DNA of 11,262 nucleotides from an uncultured Gemmatimonadota bacterium (GTDB lineage: Bacteria; Gemmatimonadota; Gemmatimonadetes; Gemmatimonadales; Gemmatimonadaceae). The notes beneath the pieces were generated by a model, which was given only the letters and a program-made list of their open reading frames with translations, had not been told where the DNA came from and ran no database searches. Shown piece after piece: positions 6,639-11,262 of the stretch. The position numbers were made by a program, and so were the translations under genes. Position 1 is the first letter of the stretch, and each line of letters begins with the position of its first letter. The DNA lies in the NCBI GenBank assembly GCA_946479015.1, contig CAMLEQ010000091.1, positions 1 through 11,262 of the forward strand, read 5' to 3'.

Positions 6639-6839
6639 TCAGGCCGCCTTCGGCTCCGGGGAGGAGGTGCTCTCCGTCTCGGGCGCGGGGCCCCAGACGT
6701 ACGCCCAGAATACCGGGGTCGGCTCCTCACGCGTGCCGCGCGAGATCACGATCCCTACCGGCTCGACACTCATTGAATCGTTACCCTTCTCATCCTGCGT
6801 AACGAGACCCTTCTCGCCCTGCCGACTGGATACAGCCAT
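6639..6839 (-). CDS. Small protein of unknown function (66 residues)
   Basis: I do not recognise this protein. ATG 6839 is preceded by a good ribosome binding site (GAGGTGG, 6849-6843) and gives 66 residues. The first part is polar and charged (MAVSSRQGEKGLVTQDEKGN). The middle, VEPVGIVISRG followed by TPVFWAYVWGP (about 26-51), is hydrophobic and aromatic and looks like a short folded core. The tail is Pro/Glu/Ser-rich (PAPETESTSSPEPKAA). There is no Cys, signal peptide or clear membrane span. A shorter start at ATG 6773 (MSVEPVG) is possible. It lies in the same direction as the peptidase and ATP-grasp genes, 73 bases upstream of them with the perfect hairpin in between. It could be their peptide substrate, or simply a separate small gene. 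The reading frame is real-looking because the ribosome binding site and composition agree. Confidence 0.6.
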   Translation of the reverse strand: MAVSSRQGEKGLVTQDEKGNDSMSVEPVGIVISRGTREEPTPVFWAYVWGPAPETESTSSPEPKAA

Positions 6840-6842
6840 GAA

Positions 6843-6849
6843 CCACCTC
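6843..6849 (-). promoter_or_regulatory. Shine-Dalgarno of the 66-residue gene
   Basis: The minus strand reads GAGGTGG, with GAGG six bases before ATG 6839. It is the best-placed ribosome binding site in this leader and selects 6839 over the ATGs at 6935 and 6773. Confidence 0.65.
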
Positions 6850-6857
6850 GGGAAAGG

Positions 6858-6882
6858 AAAAGCCCCCGGAACGGTCGAGGGC
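6858..6882 (-). terminator. Terminator-like hairpin in the leader of the 66-residue gene (possible attenuator)
   Basis: On the minus strand GCCCTCG (6882-6876) pairs with CGGGGGC (6868-6862) around a seven-base loop and is followed at once by TTTTCCTTTCC. One pair is a G-U that forms only in the minus-strand RNA; on the plus strand it is a mismatch. It lies nine bases upstream of the ribosome binding site of the small gene, so it would stop transcription before that gene unless overridden. Confidence 0.55.
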
Positions 6883-6952
6883 CGGCAGGCGCAAAAGCAG
6901 CCATCATGCCAGGTGGTCCAGTGCTGGTAAGTCATTGGTAGTGCGCAACTTG

Positions 6953-6985
6953 CAAAAGAAGAAGCCGGCTGCTTGGCAACCGGCT
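6953..6985 (-). terminator. Intrinsic terminator after the methyltransferase-like gene
   Basis: On the minus strand AGCCGGTTGC pairs with GCAGCCGGCT around loop CAA: a 10-bp stem with one G-U, followed by TTCTTCTTTT. It lies 45 bases past the stop at 7031 and ends that transcript. Confidence 0.8.
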
Positions 6986-7030
6986 GACGCGCAATGACAC
7001 GAGCGAAATCCGACGATTCGTGTCACTTCG

Positions 7031-7801
7031 TTACGACACCGCCTTGGTGGCGAGGAAGGTCTCGCCGCTCTGCGTCCCCCGTTCCACCGAGATGTCCCAC
7101 CCGGCGTAGCGGAGCCGCAGCTCCTCAAGGGTCACCAGGCGCACCCCGTTCGCCGTGGTCTCGAGCACGTGCATCCCCCCGGCCGTGGTGGCGTTCTGCA
7201 GGATCGTGATCGCGCGCTCGCGCTCCACAGCCGACAGGCCATCGAATGCCGCGGCTGCGCACACCACCGCGTTGAGGGGGAGATCCGGCGACCAGCTCGC
7301 GAGGTTCGTGACCAGCCCACGAACTCGCCCGGTGAGCCCGACCTCGGCCGCCGCGTCCATCACCCGCTCCAGCACATCCTCGGTGGTGTCGAGCGCCGTG
7401 ACCGCGCAGCCGTTCGCGGCGAGATAGATCGCCGGGCCTTCCTGGCTCGCGCCCGCGACGAGCACGTGTCCTTCCGCCACCGTGCGCGCCGTGCGCGCGA
7501 TCGCGCTGTCCGGGCGCATCCCCCACCGCTCGGGGCGGCTGAACTCGCGCAGCGACTTGAGGCGCCGGCGGCGCCACGTCGCGAAGGAGGGGATGCGGAG
7601 ACGCGCGCGGATGATGCGGTCCACCTCCGCGCAGAGCAGGATCTCCGTGAGCGCGAGCTGTTCGCGCGAGGAGAGCGCCTGCACCGCCTCCTCCCCGATG
7701 CTCAGGATCGCCTGCCGGGGGATGGAATCCTTGTAGTTCTCGATTTCCCGGTCGACGTACAGCTCGTACTCGTGCTTGAGGGAGCGTGGTCGATTGGCCA
7801 T
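7031..7801 (-). CDS. Class I SAM-methyltransferase-like protein with an atypical SAM motif
   Basis: A 256-residue protein from ATG 7801. The N-terminal 95 or so residues are charged and probably helical, with an Arg-rich patch (WRRRRLK, 76-82). Residues 113-139 (VLVAGASQEG, then YLAANGCAVTALD) follow the strand-loop-helix-strand pattern of the methyltransferase motifs I and II, as in TehB-like enzymes, with D138 as the usual ribose-binding acid. Motif I, however, reads AGASQEG rather than the usual DxGxGxG, so cofactor binding is not assured. Later segments (LNAVVCAAAAFDGLS, then AGGMHVLET) fit motifs IV-VI. The target molecule is unknown. No ribosome binding site is evident before the start. 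It appears to be a single-gene unit with its own promoter (7833-7860) and terminator (6953-6985). Fold fairly likely; activity uncertain. Confidence 0.65.
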   Translation of the reverse strand: MANRPRSLKHEYELYVDREIENYKDSIPRQAILSIGEEAVQALSSREQLALTEILLCAEVDRIIRARLRIPSFATWRRRRLKSLREFSRPERWGMRPDSAIARTARTVAEGHVLVAGASQEGPAIYLAANGCAVTALDTTEDVLERVMDAAAEVGLTGRVRGLVTNLASWSPDLPLNAVVCAAAAFDGLSAVERERAITILQNATTAGGMHVLETTANGVRLVTLEELRLRYAGWDISVERGTQSGETFLATKAVS

Positions 7802-7832
7802 TTCGCGGGAAACTGGATGGGGATGCGTGGTT

Positions 7833-7860
7833 AAGCTAGATCATTCCGGGGAGGGCGCAA
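7833..7860 (-). promoter_or_regulatory. Putative promoter of the methyltransferase-like gene
   Basis: On the minus strand TTGCGC (7860-7855), 16 bases, then TAGCTT (7838-7833). Transcription would start near 7826, about 25 bases before ATG 7801. It lies in the 64-base gap after the upstream CDF gene, so the gene need not rely on readthrough. Confidence 0.4.
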
Positions 7861-7865
7861 GACCC

Positions 7866-8768
7866 TCACGCGGGCTCCACGTGGACCGTCACCTCGGAGG
7901 CTCCGAGAGAGGACGCGATGCGCTCCTCCACCTCGTCGGCGATGCAGTGGGCCTCGTCGACCGTCGTGTGCGCATCCACGCCGATCGTGACCTCCGCAAA
8001 CAGTACGCCCGACGCGCTCGCGCGCGAGCGGATGGTGCGCACGTCGCGCACGCGCGGGATCGCGCGCACGATGCGCCGGATCTCCTCCGCATCCACGGCA
8101 CGCTCGTCCACCAGCACCGGCACCGTACCGCGCACGATCTGGTAGCCGTTCCAGGAGATCACCAGCGCCACGGCGATCGCCAGGATCGGGTCCACCACGC
8201 CCAGGCCGGCGCGGGCGAGCACCAGGGAGCCGAGTGCCGCCGCGGTGACGTAGATGTCGCTGCGGGTGTGCGCGGCATCGGCGAGCAGGAAGGCGCTCGC
8301 CAGCTCTTCACCCCGCCGGCGCTCGTACCAGACGACGAACAGGTTGATTCCCATCGTCGCGAGGATGAGCGCGAGCTCACCCGCCTGCGGTGCGCGCGGG
8401 GCGTGACCGCCGATCAGATAGCGCACCCCCTCGCGGAGCAGCTCGAAGCACGAGATCGAGAGGAATCCGACGATCGCCAGCGCGCCGAGCGTCTCGAACT
8501 TCTCGTGGCCGTACGGGTGATCCTCGTCCGGCCCGCGCGCCGCGATCCGAACGAGCAGGATTCCCACGAGGTTGTTCAGGAGGTCGAGCCCCGACTCGAG
8601 CGCCGCGCCGAGGACCGACAGCGCCCCTGTGCGCAGCCCCACCAGCAGCTTCACGGCGACCACCACCGCATTGAGCAGCAGGATGACGAACAGCGTGTTG
8701 CGGACCGCGGGCGCGCGCCGTGCGCGTGCCGCGGGCGATGTCGCGATCGCGCGCGCGGGAGTGTGCAC
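7866..8768 (-). CDS. Cation diffusion facilitator (CDF) family metal transporter
   Basis: A 300-residue protein from GTG 8768 with the CDF layout: an Arg-rich cytoplasmic N-terminus, a transmembrane domain of about six helices (roughly residues 24-215), and a soluble C-terminal dimerisation domain (about 225-300). CDF proteins export divalent metals such as Zn, Fe, Mn or Cd from the cytoplasm in exchange for protons. The conserved loop DEDHPYGHEKFE is at 81-92. The transport site expected from the YiiP structure is H167/D171 in helix 5 (AHTRSD) with E58/D62 in helix 2 (LESGLD), an ExxxD variant of the usual D/HxxxD. The metal cannot be predicted. The frame is open far upstream, but GTG 8768 is chosen because the strong -10 box lies seven bases before it. 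It diverges from the fpg-like gene. Confidence 0.88.
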   Translation of the reverse strand: MHTPARAIATSPAARARRAPAVRNTLFVILLLNAVVVAVKLLVGLRTGALSVLGAALESGLDLLNNLVGILLVRIAARGPDEDHPYGHEKFETLGALAIVGFLSISCFELLREGVRYLIGGHAPRAPQAGELALILATMGINLFVVWYERRRGEELASAFLLADAAHTRSDIYVTAAALGSLVLARAGLGVVDPILAIAVALVISWNGYQIVRGTVPVLVDERAVDAEEIRRIVRAIPRVRDVRTIRSRASASGVLFAEVTIGVDAHTTVDEAHCIADEVEERIASSLGASEVTVHVEPA

Positions 8769-8774
8769 GCCGGA

Positions 8775-8803
8775 AGTGTAACCGCGTCGGCGGCGAGTGT
8801 CAG
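8775..8803 (-). promoter_or_regulatory. Promoter of the CDF transporter gene, probably giving a leaderless mRNA
   Basis: On the minus strand CTGACA (8803-8798; 5 of 6 to the -35 consensus), 17 bases, then TACACT (8780-8775; 4 of 6). Seven bases downstream is 8768, exactly the G of the GTG start codon. Confidence 0.6.
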
Positions 8804-8961
8804 GGGCGAATGCGCACGCGAGTGCGGACGACGCGCCGCGCGTCGGGACACGGGGCGCCGTCCCATGGCGTCCGATGCGCCTTTCGGTCCGGCGCGCGCT
8901 CGCGCATCCTCCAAGGTGCCGCCGACCGGCACGCCCCACTCCCCCTTCCCGCACCGCTGCC

Positions 8962-9738
8962 ATGCCCGAGCTTCCGGAAGTCGAAGCCGCCGCACGCCGT
9001 CTCGACGCGGCTGCGCGCGGCAGACGCATCGAGCGCGTCCGCGTGCTCCATCCGGCGCTCGAGCGCCGCATGCCGGCGCCGGATCTGCGCGCCGTCGAGG
9101 GGCGCACCATCGAGAGCGTGACACGGCGCGGCAAGCACCAGGTCGTCGCGCTCGACGACGGGGCGGTGCTCGTGGTCCACTTTCGCATGAACGGCGACTG
9201 GGAGATCGGCCGGGTCGGCGAGCCGGAGCCGCGATTCGCGCGCGCGGTGGTCGAGCTCGACGATGGCACGCGCGTCGTGCTCGTCGACTCGCGCGCCCTC
9301 GCCACGCTCGCGCGCCTGCCGCGGGAGCACGCGCTGCCCGCGCTCGGGCCCGAGCCGCTCGACGAGGGATTCACTCCCGCCGTGCTGCACGCCGCGCTCG
9401 CCACGCGCCGCTCGGCGATCAAGCTCGCGCTCCTCGATCAGCGGGTGGTGGCCGGGCTCGGGAACATCTACGCGGCCGAGGCGCTCTGGCTCGCGCGGGT
9501 GAGCCCGCGCGCGAGCGCGCGCTCGCTCTCGATGGAGCGCGTGACGCGCCTGGTGCGCGCGATCCGCCAGGTGCTCCGTCGCGCCCCCGCTGGCCGCTAC
9601 CGCGACGGCGGCCGCGGCGCTCGCTGGCGCGTGTACGATCGCGAGGGGGCCCCCTGCCCGCGCTGCGGCACCTCGGTTCGGCGAATGGTGCAGGGCGGGC
9701 GGTCGACGTATTTCTGCCCGCGGTGTCAGGCGCGGTGA
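8962..9738 (+). CDS. mutM: Formamidopyrimidine-DNA glycosylase (Fpg/MutM/Nei family)
   Basis: A 258-residue base-excision repair enzyme that removes oxidised purines such as 8-oxoguanine and nicks the abasic site. After Met removal the N-terminus is PELPEVEAA, with the catalytic Pro and Glu. K58 (RRGKHQ), M76 (HFRMNGD), N168 (GLGNIYAAEAL) and the C-terminal zinc finger C232/C235/C252/C255 with GGRSTYF (R247) are all present. E. coli MutM is 269 residues, so the length is normal. One deviation: the conserved DPRRFG loop, whose Arg and Phe fill the gap left by the flipped base, reads DSRALA (109-114), keeping one Arg but losing the Phe. The start is unambiguous because the catalytic Pro must follow Met, though no ribosome binding site is visible. 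The gene stands alone between a divergent transporter and a convergent methyltransferase. Family certain; mutM rather than nei is likely but not proven. Confidence 0.9.
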   Translation: MPELPEVEAAARRLDAAARGRRIERVRVLHPALERRMPAPDLRAVEGRTIESVTRRGKHQVVALDDGAVLVVHFRMNGDWEIGRVGEPEPRFARAVVELDDGTRVVLVDSRALATLARLPREHALPALGPEPLDEGFTPAVLHAALATRRSAIKLALLDQRVVAGLGNIYAAEALWLARVSPRASARSLSMERVTRLVRAIRQVLRRAPAGRYRDGGRGARWRVYDREGAPCPRCGTSVRRMVQGGRSTYFCPRCQAR

Positions 9739-9765
9739 AGCACGTGGTGGGGAGTGTGTGGGGGG

Positions 9766-9938
9766 AGACCACCGAACGACGCGTGTCGCGTGTGGGAGAC
9801 TGACGGGAAGAGGAGATAGGTAGAGCGCGTGTAGGTTCGGATGTAGGGAGAGTTCACCTACACACGCACCCACACGCGCCCTACCTACGCCCTCTGCCCG
9901 TCAGTTCCCCACACGCCACACGCGTCGTTCGGTGGTCT
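9766..9938. repeat. 173-bp imperfect palindrome between convergent genes
   Basis: Left arm 9766-9850 and right arm 9854-9938 are reverse complements at 70 of 85 positions with no insertion or deletion and a three-base centre (9851-9853). The outermost 21 positions pair without a mismatch, starting AGACCACCGAACGACG. Nearly the whole 234-base gap between the mutM stop and the rRNA methyltransferase stop is taken up by it. There is no coding frame of note and no flanking direct repeat that would mark a transposed element. A transcript from either side would fold into one long hairpin, so it may act as a bidirectional transcript end or barrier. There is no T-run; the minus strand beyond the stem is C-rich and G-poor, which would suit Rho. 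A decayed miniature element or an old inverted duplication are the alternatives. Confidence 0.9.
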
Positions 9939-9972
9939 AGCGACCAGGCCCTATGCCCCCATTCCGCCCGAG

Positions 9973-11139
9973 CTAATCCATTGCCTCCACCAACGCCCCC
10001 TTGATGTACCCGCTCTCCGGAATCGTGAGCACCTCGGGGTGGTCCAGCGGCTGGCCACGGAACGCGCGCAGGGCGATGCGGCGCCCGCTGTCCGCGGCGG
10101 CGGATTCGAGCATCTCCAGGAAGAGCGGCTTCGTGAGGTGGTAGCTGCAGCTCGCGGTGAAGAGGAGACCGCCGGGGGAGAGCAGACGCATCGCGCGGAG
10201 GTTGATCTCCTTGTAGCCGCGGATGGCGCCGGGGAGGGCGGGGCGCGTCTTCGCGAACGCGGGCGGGTCGAGCACGATGGTCTCGTAGCGCGCGCCGGAG
10301 TGCTCCTCCGCGCGCAGGAAATCGAAGGCGTTCGCTTCCACGAAGGTGATGTTGTCGAGCGCGTTGCGCTCGGCGTTCTCGCGGGCGCGCGCGAGCGCGG
10401 CCGCGGAGGAATCGAGCGCCGTCACCTGCTCGGCCCGCCGCGCGAGGTGGAGCGCGAACGATCCATGATAGCTGAAGCAGTCGAGCGCGCGTCCGCGCGC
10501 CGATGCGCCCACCAGCGCGCGGTTCTCGCGCTGATCGAGGAACGCGCCGGTCTTCTGTCCCTCCCACGGTGCCGCGAGATAGCGGACGCCGTGCTCCCGC
10601 ACCTCGATCTCTCGCGGCACGTCGCCGTCGAGGAGCACCGTCTCGCGCGCGAGCCCTTCGCGTGAGCGCACGGGGACGTCGTTGCGCGCGAGGATCCCTT
10701 CGGGCGCCGCGAGCTCGCGCAGCGCGCGCACGATGCTCGGACGGAAGCGCTCGAGGCCGGCGCTGAGGAGCTGGACCACGAGCCACCGGTCGTAGCGATC
10801 GCAGACCAGCGACGGTGTGCCATCTGCCTCGCCGTGCACGAGTCGATACGCGTTGGTCTCCTCCGCGAGCGGAGCACGGCGTTCGATCGCGCGAGCGAGG
10901 CGGCGGTGCCACCACGCATCGTCGATCATCGCGTCGGGATCGGAGTCGAGGAGGCGGAGGGAGATCTCGGAGCGTGGACTCCAGAGCGCCCAGCCGAGCG
11001 GTCGCCTGGCCGCGTCGAGCACGCGGACGGCGCCGGGTTCGCTTTCCGGCCGCTCGAGCACGTCGCTGCGATAGATCCATGGATGCCCGTTGGCCCACCG
11101 GCGGGCGCCCTTTGGGGAGACGATGGCGTGTTCGCGCAT
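9973..11139 (-). CDS. RlmI-like 23S rRNA (cytosine-C5) methyltransferase
   Basis: A 388-residue class I SAM-dependent methyltransferase; E. coli RlmI, which makes m5C1962 in 23S rRNA, has 396. Domains in order: an N-terminal PUA-type RNA-binding domain (SPKGARRWANGHPWIYRSDV, 8-27, is its usual opening); a central region with VHGEADGTPSLVCDRY (101-116) and GQKTGAFLDQREN (194-206); then the catalytic domain with motif I DCFSYHGSFALHLA (220-233), motif IV DPPAF (291-295) and SCSYH (330-334), whose C331 fits the catalytic Cys. The C-terminal LPLDHP/YIKG-type ending is also typical. ATG 11139 matches the family's N-terminus; no ribosome binding site is seen. It converges on mutM across the large palindrome, and a G-run repeat lies just upstream of the start. 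Family very likely; the exact modified base is inferred from homology. Confidence 0.88.
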   Translation of the reverse strand: MREHAIVSPKGARRWANGHPWIYRSDVLERPESEPGAVRVLDAARRPLGWALWSPRSEISLRLLDSDPDAMIDDAWWHRRLARAIERRAPLAEETNAYRLVHGEADGTPSLVCDRYDRWLVVQLLSAGLERFRPSIVRALRELAAPEGILARNDVPVRSREGLARETVLLDGDVPREIEVREHGVRYLAAPWEGQKTGAFLDQRENRALVGASARGRALDCFSYHGSFALHLARRAEQVTALDSSAAALARARENAERNALDNITFVEANAFDFLRAEEHSGARYETIVLDPPAFAKTRPALPGAIRGYKEINLRAMRLLSPGGLLFTASCSYHLTKPLFLEMLESAAADSGRRIALRAFRGQPLDHPEVLTIPESGYIKGALVEAMD

Positions 11140-11153
11140 TGGGGTAGTTTGCT

Positions 11154-11187
11154 AGGGGCCAGGGGCCGGGGGCCAGGGGCCGGGGGG
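11154..11187 (+). repeat. Short tandem GGGGCC-type repeat with G-quadruplex potential
   Basis: Four tandem copies of a 7-base unit (AGGGGCC, AGGGGCC, GGGGGCC, AGGGGCC) followed by GGGGGG. The plus strand therefore has five runs of at least four G separated by two or three bases, a strong G-quadruplex pattern. It begins 15 bases upstream of the rRNA methyltransferase start, with the G-runs on that gene's template strand. Confidence 0.75.
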
Positions 11188-11196
11188 ATCTGGGAA

Positions 11197-11213
11197 ACCC
11201 CGGATCCCGGGGT
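11197..11213. repeat. Small inverted repeat at the right edge
   Basis: ACCCCGG, loop ATC, CCGGGGT: a perfect 7-bp stem upstream of the rRNA methyltransferase gene. No gene is seen from 11140 to the end of the window. Confidence 0.5.
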
Positions 11214-11244
11214 GGAGAAGGGCGGACCAAGGAACGCGACGGGG

Positions 11245-11262
11245 CGCCGGCATTCGCCGGCG
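11245..11262. repeat. GC-rich hairpin at the window end
   Basis: CGCCGGC, loop ATTC, GCCGGCG: a perfect 7-bp stem ending on the last base. It resembles the stem of an intrinsic terminator, but what follows is outside the window, so a T-run cannot be checked. Confidence 0.4.

Noticed and set aside
6566..6730. Upstream extension of the metallopeptidase frame to ATG 6730
   Set aside because: It would encode an Arg/Pro-rich stretch, overlap the 66-residue gene and cross the perfect hairpin; ATG 6565 gives a normal N-terminus.
5546..6802. 418-residue plus-strand open frame opposite the metallopeptidase
   Set aside because: His/Arg/Val-rich antisense shadow with no motif, while the minus strand has the HEAGH zincin.
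6890..6990. Possible tRNA or small structured RNA gene near the terminators
   Set aside because: No acceptor-stem pairing, T-loop motif or cloverleaf could be built on either strand; the region is explained by a terminator plus a leader.
9760..9945. Miniature transposable element with terminal inverted repeats
   Set aside because: The arms look like terminal repeats, but no direct duplication flanks 9766 and 9938 and the pairing continues to the centre, so a mobile origin is not supported from this sequence alone.
1..11262. CRISPR array, integron, prophage or insertion sequence
   Set aside because: No regularly spaced repeats, no transposase or integrase frame, and gene content and base composition look uniform across the window.

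Overview
This is a gene-dense stretch of a GC-rich bacterial chromosome. It carries ten complete protein genes, one gene cut by the left edge, and short intergenic regions. The high GC content, the Tat-signalled TldD relative, the pairing of a Peptidase_Mx-type metallopeptidase with an ATP-grasp ligase, and the tiny Lys/Ala-rich histone-like protein together suggest a Gemmatimonadota-like organism. That is inference from gene content, not a placement. There is no sign of phage, insertion sequence, integron, CRISPR or tRNA, and most genes are housekeeping or generic.

Layout. 1-953 (-): partial FAD-dependent amine oxidase / protoporphyrinogen-oxidase-like protein. 954-1217: divergent control region with a good plus-strand promoter. 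1218-4434 (+): a TldD-like metalloprotease with a Tat signal, its TldE/PmbA-like partner (translationally coupled by a GTGA overlap), then a 41-residue Lys-rich histone-like protein. A bidirectional terminator at 4457-4487 separates these from a minus-strand set read right to left: a 66-residue unknown protein (6839-6639), a zinc metallopeptidase (6565-5507) and an ATP-grasp ligase (5510-4527), the last two also coupled by a GTGA overlap. Further right on the minus strand are a methyltransferase-like protein (7801-7031, with its own terminator) and a cation diffusion facilitator (8768-7866). Divergent from the latter is a Fpg/MutM-type DNA glycosylase (8962-9738, +). It converges on an RlmI-like 23S rRNA methyltransferase (11139-9973, -).

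How the genes relate. The two peptide-processing modules are the most coherent units: TldD/TldE as a paired protease, and the ATP-grasp ligase with its metallopeptidase as a make-and-cut pair, possibly acting on the small protein encoded just upstream. No shared pathway is evident for the rest.

The most striking non-coding feature is a 173-bp imperfect palindrome (9766-9938) filling most of the gap between the convergent glycosylase and rRNA methyltransferase genes. Its arms match at 70 of 85 positions with no gaps. The substitutions favour G-U pairing on the minus-strand transcript, as expected if it works as RNA from the rRNA methyltransferase side. Other structured sites are a perfect 17-bp hairpin just upstream of the metallopeptidase start, a terminator-like hairpin in the leader of the small gene, a palindrome covering the ribosome binding site of the histone-like gene, and a G-run repeat upstream of the rRNA methyltransferase gene. 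No gene-free stretch exceeds 300 bases.
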